From the NCBI GenBank assembly GCA_002402245.1, contig NVVP01000006.1, forward strand, positions 11,918 through 19,677: 7,760 nucleotides of DNA. The letters run 5' to 3'. How positions within the stretch are numbered: position 1 is the stretch's first letter; each line of letters starts with the position of its first letter. This document shows positions 5,349 through 7,760 of the stretch, one piece after another. The translations under genes and the position numbers were made by a program. Source of the DNA: Gammaproteobacteria bacterium. GTDB lineage: Bacteria; Pseudomonadota; Gammaproteobacteria; Nitrosococcales; Methylophagaceae. Under the pieces are notes generated by a model. The model did not search any database and was not told the DNA's origin. It saw nothing but the letters and a program-made list of their open reading frames with translations.

Positions 5349-5861
5349 ATGGAACCGTCTACTACTAAATTAAACCTTCAACTCACAAGCGCGCAAACGC
5401 ATGCTGATGACACTATTAATCTATTTAATGATATGCAGTGGAAGCACGAGACGATAATGGGTAATTACGCATTTAAACGTAATCAAGGCCTGATAAGTGT
5501 TACTCACTATAAAGCGGCATTAAAAATAGCTAAACACTTATTTTCTCAATACGAAGATCAGCTGCCTCCGCCCGATAGCCTTGTGCCTATTCTAGTCATT
5601 TCTTACCTGAACCTTGCTGATTTTTGGGCTCAACAGGGGAAAAATAATCAGCAAAAAAACTGTCTAATCCATGCCTTTGATTATTTAATTTGCAAATTAA
5701 ACAATCTTAAATCAGCTGACCATCTGCATAATCATATCTGTAGTGGCATTGACAAGATATATCCAGAACTTATGCTTTGCCTGCAAGATTGTCAACGATT
5801 AGACATTTTAGAGGAAAAAAAAGCAATGCTCGCTAGCTTGCAGCGAGGCCGGATTATTTAA
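5349..5861 (+). CDS. Helical protein of unknown function, co-transcribed with flavodoxin
   Basis: I do not recognise this 170-residue protein. It has no signal peptide or membrane segment and should be cytoplasmic. It reads as a series of amphipathic helices with a TPR-like feel: HYKAALKIAKHLFSQYEDQLPPP (53-75) and ILVISYLNLADFWAQQGKNNQQKNCLIHAFDYL (81-113), with the A/L/Y/F spacing of helix pairs. Five cysteines occur in the second half (CLIH, LICKL, HICSG, LCLQDC), some close to His, so metal binding is possible but no known motif is formed. GGAG lies 7 nt before the ATG; an ATG at 5345 is out of frame. The 32-nt gap and the lack of a promoter imply that it is expressed with the flavodoxin, hence probably under Fur. 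A TPR-like adaptor or scaffold is the best structural guess. Its end lies 7 nt from the convergent tRNA. Confidence 0.8.
   Translation: MEPSTTKLNLQLTSAQTHADDTINLFNDMQWKHETIMGNYAFKRNQGLISVTHYKAALKIAKHLFSQYEDQLPPPDSLVPILVISYLNLADFWAQQGKNNQQKNCLIHAFDYLICKLNNLKSADHLHNHICSGIDKIYPELMLCLQDCQRLDILEEKKAMLASLQRGRII
5815..5841 (-). terminator. Rho-independent terminator of tRNA-Arg
   Basis: Read on the minus strand, GCAAGCT (5835-5841) pairs with AGC[A]TTGC (5823-5830) around the tetraloop AGCG, with one bulged A. Eight T follow at once (5815-5822). This is a classical intrinsic terminator 28 nt beyond the tRNA 3' end. It lies inside the 3' coding end of the convergent 170-residue protein gene, where the T-run reads as an A-run encoding EEKKA. 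Confidence 0.62.
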
Positions 5862-5868
5862 GAAAATA

Positions 5869-5945
5869 TGGTGCGCCTGACAGGACTTGAACCTGTGGCC
5901 CCCAGTTTCGGAAACTGGTACTCTATCCAGCTGAGCTACAGGCGC
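5869..5945 (-). tRNA. tRNA-Arg (anticodon CCG)
   Basis: A complete 77-nt cloverleaf. The acceptor arm GCGCCTG pairs with CAGGCGC, followed by discriminator A and an encoded CCA. The D stem is GCTC/GAGT. The anticodon arm is CCAGT-TTCCGAA-ACTGG with CCG at positions 34-36. The variable loop is five nt. The T arm is ACAGG-TTCAAGT-CCTGT. It reads CGG arginine codons. It lies between slmA and the flavodoxin operon with its own predicted promoter and terminator. No integrase or duplicated 3' end (attachment site) is seen nearby. Confidence 0.97.
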
Positions 5946-5957
5946 AACGAACTCGGT

Positions 5958-5963
5958 ATTATA
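5958..5963 (-). promoter_or_regulatory. Predicted -10 box of the tRNA-Arg promoter
   Basis: A perfect TATAAT on the minus strand lies 12 nt upstream of the tRNA 5' end, inside the small palindrome GGTAT-A-ATACC. Only a poor -35 match (TGGTTA, 5980-5985) is seen with a 16-bp spacer. The 50-nt gap behind slmA fits a short leader transcript. Confidence 0.42.
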
Positions 5964-5995
5964 CCTGATAATATGCTTCTAACCATGCATAATAT

Positions 5996-6613
5996 TTACT
6001 CGTAAGCTTTCAATACCGTCGCGAGCAACGGCCACTGTTTATCCCAACCTAACATCGGAGTTTGTCGAAAGCCCGTACGCACAAATTGCTGCATATGCCC
6101 TTCAATTACCGTTAATAACAAGTTGGCAGTTTCATTAACTGGTCGGCCGCCCGCTTCTGTTAAGGTTAATTCTCTTTCACGTAATATTTGGCGGAATTGT
6201 GTTTCTAAACGCTCGAAGAATTGATTAACACGTTGACGTAATCGTTCCGTTTCACCTGTAAGTGCAGTACCAATAAGCACACTACAAATGCCCGGGTTTT
6301 TAGCACTGAAACCTAATAATAAGGTGCTTATTTTTTCACAGCGTAATACGGCATTTTTTTCATTTTCTAAAATCTTGGTAATCAGACCAAAAATGGCATC
6401 TTCAGCAAACTCAATCAAGCCTTCAAACATTCTCGCTTTACTAGGAAAATGTCGATATAAGGCTGCTTCAGAAACACCCAAGCCTTTAGCCAACTGAGCA
6501 GTAGTAATACGCTCCCCAGGATGAGCTTCTAGCTCCTGTGCTAATGCTTCAAGAATCGCTTGTTTGCGTGATACTTTGACTTCTGCCCGTGTTGGTTTTA
6601 CTTGCTCGCTCAT
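5996..6613 (-). CDS. slmA: Nucleoid occlusion factor SlmA (TetR family)
   Basis: A 205-residue DNA-binding protein that inhibits FtsZ assembly over the nucleoid, bound to specific chromosomal sites. The TetR-type helix-turn-helix is at about 37-57 (ITTAQLAKGLGVSEAALYRHFPSKARMFEGL), followed by the SlmA dimer and FtsZ-binding body (FAEDAIFGLI, NPGICSVLIGTALTGETERLRQRVNQFFERLETQFRQ). Length is close to the roughly 200 residues of the E. coli protein. The start overlaps the argB stop in an ATGA, and a perfect AGGAGG lies 6 nt upstream (6620-6625) inside argB, so translation is coupled. In enterobacteria slmA lies between dut and pyrE; here algC and argB precede it, an order I associate with pseudomonad-like gammaproteobacteria. 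Confidence 0.95.
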   Translation of the reverse strand: MSEQVKPTRAEVKVSRKQAILEALAQELEAHPGERITTAQLAKGLGVSEAALYRHFPSKARMFEGLIEFAEDAIFGLITKILENEKNAVLRCEKISTLLLGFSAKNPGICSVLIGTALTGETERLRQRVNQFFERLETQFRQILRERELTLTEAGGRPVNETANLLLTVIEGHMQQFVRTGFRQTPMLGWDKQWPLLATVLKAYE

Positions 6614-7518
6614 TGTCCGCCTCCTCGAATCAAGGTGCCGACACCTTCATCTGTAAACATTTCTAGTAATAATGCATGTTGCACTCGACCATCAATAATA
6701 TGTGCAGTCGTAACACCTGCCTGAACCGCATCAAGTGCACAGCCAATTTTAGGCAACATACCACCATAAATCACACCATCATCTATCAAATCATTAACTT
6801 GTTTGGCATTAAGGCCGGTTAATAGTGAGCCATCACTATCTAATAAACCCTCAGTATTAGTTAATAGTATCAACTTTTCAGCTTGCAATACTTCAGCTAA
6901 TTTTCCTGCAACAAGATCCGCATTGATATTATAGGATTCTCCTTCATCCCCTACACCTATTGGTGCAATAACTGGAATGAAATCACTTTTAATCAACATA
7001 TCAATCACACTAGTATCAATACTCTTAACTTCGCCCACATGGCCCAAATCAATTAATTCAGAGACATTGACCGCAGGGTCATCACTCTCTTGGCTAACAT
7101 TCAACTTTTCAGCAGAAATAAAGTGGCCATCTTTCCCGGTTAAGCCAACGGCTCGGCCGCCATGGGCGTTAATCAAGCTCACAATGCTTTTATTAACTTG
7201 GCCGCCTAATACCATCTCAACCACATCCATGGTTTCACTATCCGTTACTCGCATGCCACCGATAAACTTACTTTCTTTACCAATTTTAGCCAGTAAGTCA
7301 CCAATTTGTGGCCCACCACCATGCACAATAATGGGGTTAATACCCACTGCTTTTAGTAATACTACATCACGAGCAAAGCTGTTTTTTAATGCTTCATCAA
7401 CCATGGCATTACCACCATATTTGATGACTAGTGTTTTACCTTTAAATCGCTGTATATAAGGCAATGCTTCTGTGAGTACTTGGGTTACATTGGCAGTACT
7501 TTTTTTATCTAAACTCAT
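6610..7518 (-). CDS. argB: Acetylglutamate kinase (ArgB), long arginine-sensitive type
   Basis: This enzyme phosphorylates N-acetylglutamate with ATP, the second step of arginine synthesis, in the cytoplasm. The 302-residue protein has the amino-acid-kinase motifs KYGGNAM (33-39), HGGGPQI (66-72), MRVTD (89-93) and GLTGKDG (125-131). It also has the late YNINADLVAGKLAE and GGMLPKI segments. The N-terminal helix (TANVTQVLTEALPYIQRF, about 8-25) is absent from the 258-residue E. coli enzyme and marks the hexameric type inhibited by arginine. It starts 13 nt after algC with a weak purine-rich ribosome site (AAGAGAA) and overlaps slmA by four bases. All three genes look like one transcript. Confidence 0.97.
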   Translation of the reverse strand: MSLDKKSTANVTQVLTEALPYIQRFKGKTLVIKYGGNAMVDEALKNSFARDVVLLKAVGINPIIVHGGGPQIGDLLAKIGKESKFIGGMRVTDSETMDVVEMVLGGQVNKSIVSLINAHGGRAVGLTGKDGHFISAEKLNVSQESDDPAVNVSELIDLGHVGEVKSIDTSVIDMLIKSDFIPVIAPIGVGDEGESYNINADLVAGKLAEVLQAEKLILLTNTEGLLDSDGSLLTGLNAKQVNDLIDDGVIYGGMLPKIGCALDAVQAGVTTAHIIDGRVQHALLLEMFTDEGVGTLIRGGGQ

Positions 7519-7531
7519 TGATTCTCTTTCT

Positions 7532-7760
7532 TTAAAACAATAATGTTAATGTAGGTTTAATCCGGAGCAACTGCTCCTTAAATAATTGTTGAATATTGTG
7601 TAGTTCTTGTTCAGAATCAGCCTCAAAGCGTAGTGTAAGCCCCGGTATAGTGTTCGATGCTCTCACCAATCCCCAACCATGTAAGTAATCAGCTCTTAAA
7701 CCATCTATAGTGCTTAGTTCAGCACCATCAAAACGACCTTCCGCGGCCACACGTCGCATA
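7532..7760 (-). CDS. algC: Phosphomannomutase/phosphoglucomutase AlgC, C-terminal end (partial)
   Basis: About 75 residues of domain 4 of a bifunctional alpha-D-phosphohexomutase, truncated by the right edge of the window. The phosphate-binding loop is visible in DGLRADYLHGWGLVRASNTIPGLTLRFEADS: the Arg, Ser, Asn and Thr of RASNT hold the substrate phosphate in the Pseudomonas AlgC structure. The protein ends KPTLTLLF, as in that family. The Met near 7759 is internal, not a start. This enzyme makes mannose-1-phosphate and glucose-1-phosphate for polysaccharide and LPS. The 13-nt gap to argB suggests one operon. Confidence 0.9.
   Translation of the reverse strand, partial: MRRVAAEGRFDGAELSTIDGLRADYLHGWGLVRASNTIPGLTLRFEADSEQELHNIQQLFKEQLLRIKPTLTLLF

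Noticed and set aside
5869..5945. tRNA-Arg as an integration site for a mobile element
   Set aside because: No integrase, no repeat of the tRNA 3' end and no foreign-looking genes are visible on either side.
6288..6497. Plus-strand open frame inside slmA
   Set aside because: Shadow of a clear SlmA coding sequence.
6977..7459. Plus-strand open frame of 160 codons inside argB
   Set aside because: Antisense shadow; its composition mirrors argB codons and the argB motifs are intact on the other strand.

Overview
The window looks like chromosomal DNA of an AT-rich, probably marine or aquatic gammaproteobacterium. The right end carries a housekeeping order known from that class: the 3' end of algC (phosphomannomutase/phosphoglucomutase), then argB (acetylglutamate kinase of the long, arginine-sensitive type), then slmA (nucleoid occlusion factor), all on the minus strand and tightly packed, followed by a tRNA-Arg(CCG). 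The genus cannot be named from this sequence alone. Nickel superoxide dismutase together with a long-chain FldB-type flavodoxin fits a marine lifestyle.

Left to right: (1) 1-625, minus: the 5' part of an exported, beta-rich, probably outer-membrane protein of unknown function that runs off the left edge. (2) 626-794: a divergent control region with a good Fur box. (3) 795-2906, plus: a complete TonB-dependent outer-membrane receptor. (4) 2903-3430, minus: a short PepSY-TM inner-membrane protein, tail to tail with the receptor and overlapping it by 4 bp. (5) 3611-4628, minus: a three-gene nickel superoxide dismutase operon (small His-rich membrane protein, sodN, sodX). (6) 4629-4782: a compact divergent promoter region in which two good sigma70-type promoters overlap at their -10 boxes and share one Fur box. 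(7) 4783-5861, plus: a flavodoxin and a helical protein of unknown function in one operon. (8) 5869-5945, minus: tRNA-Arg. (9) 5996-7760, minus: slmA, argB and partial algC.

The left two thirds read as an iron-starvation or iron-sparing locus. The receptor and the PepSY protein would acquire iron (or an iron chelate or heme). NiSOD would replace Fe-SOD and flavodoxin would replace ferredoxin, so that iron need falls. The two intergenic regions each contain a 12/14 match to the 7-1-7 Fur consensus placed over promoter elements, which ties these functions to one predicted regulator. The least characterised parts are the His-rich 68-residue protein that leads the sodN operon, the 170-residue protein behind the flavodoxin, and the divergent outer-membrane protein at the left edge. 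No mobile element, CRISPR array or intergenic gap longer than 300 bases was seen.
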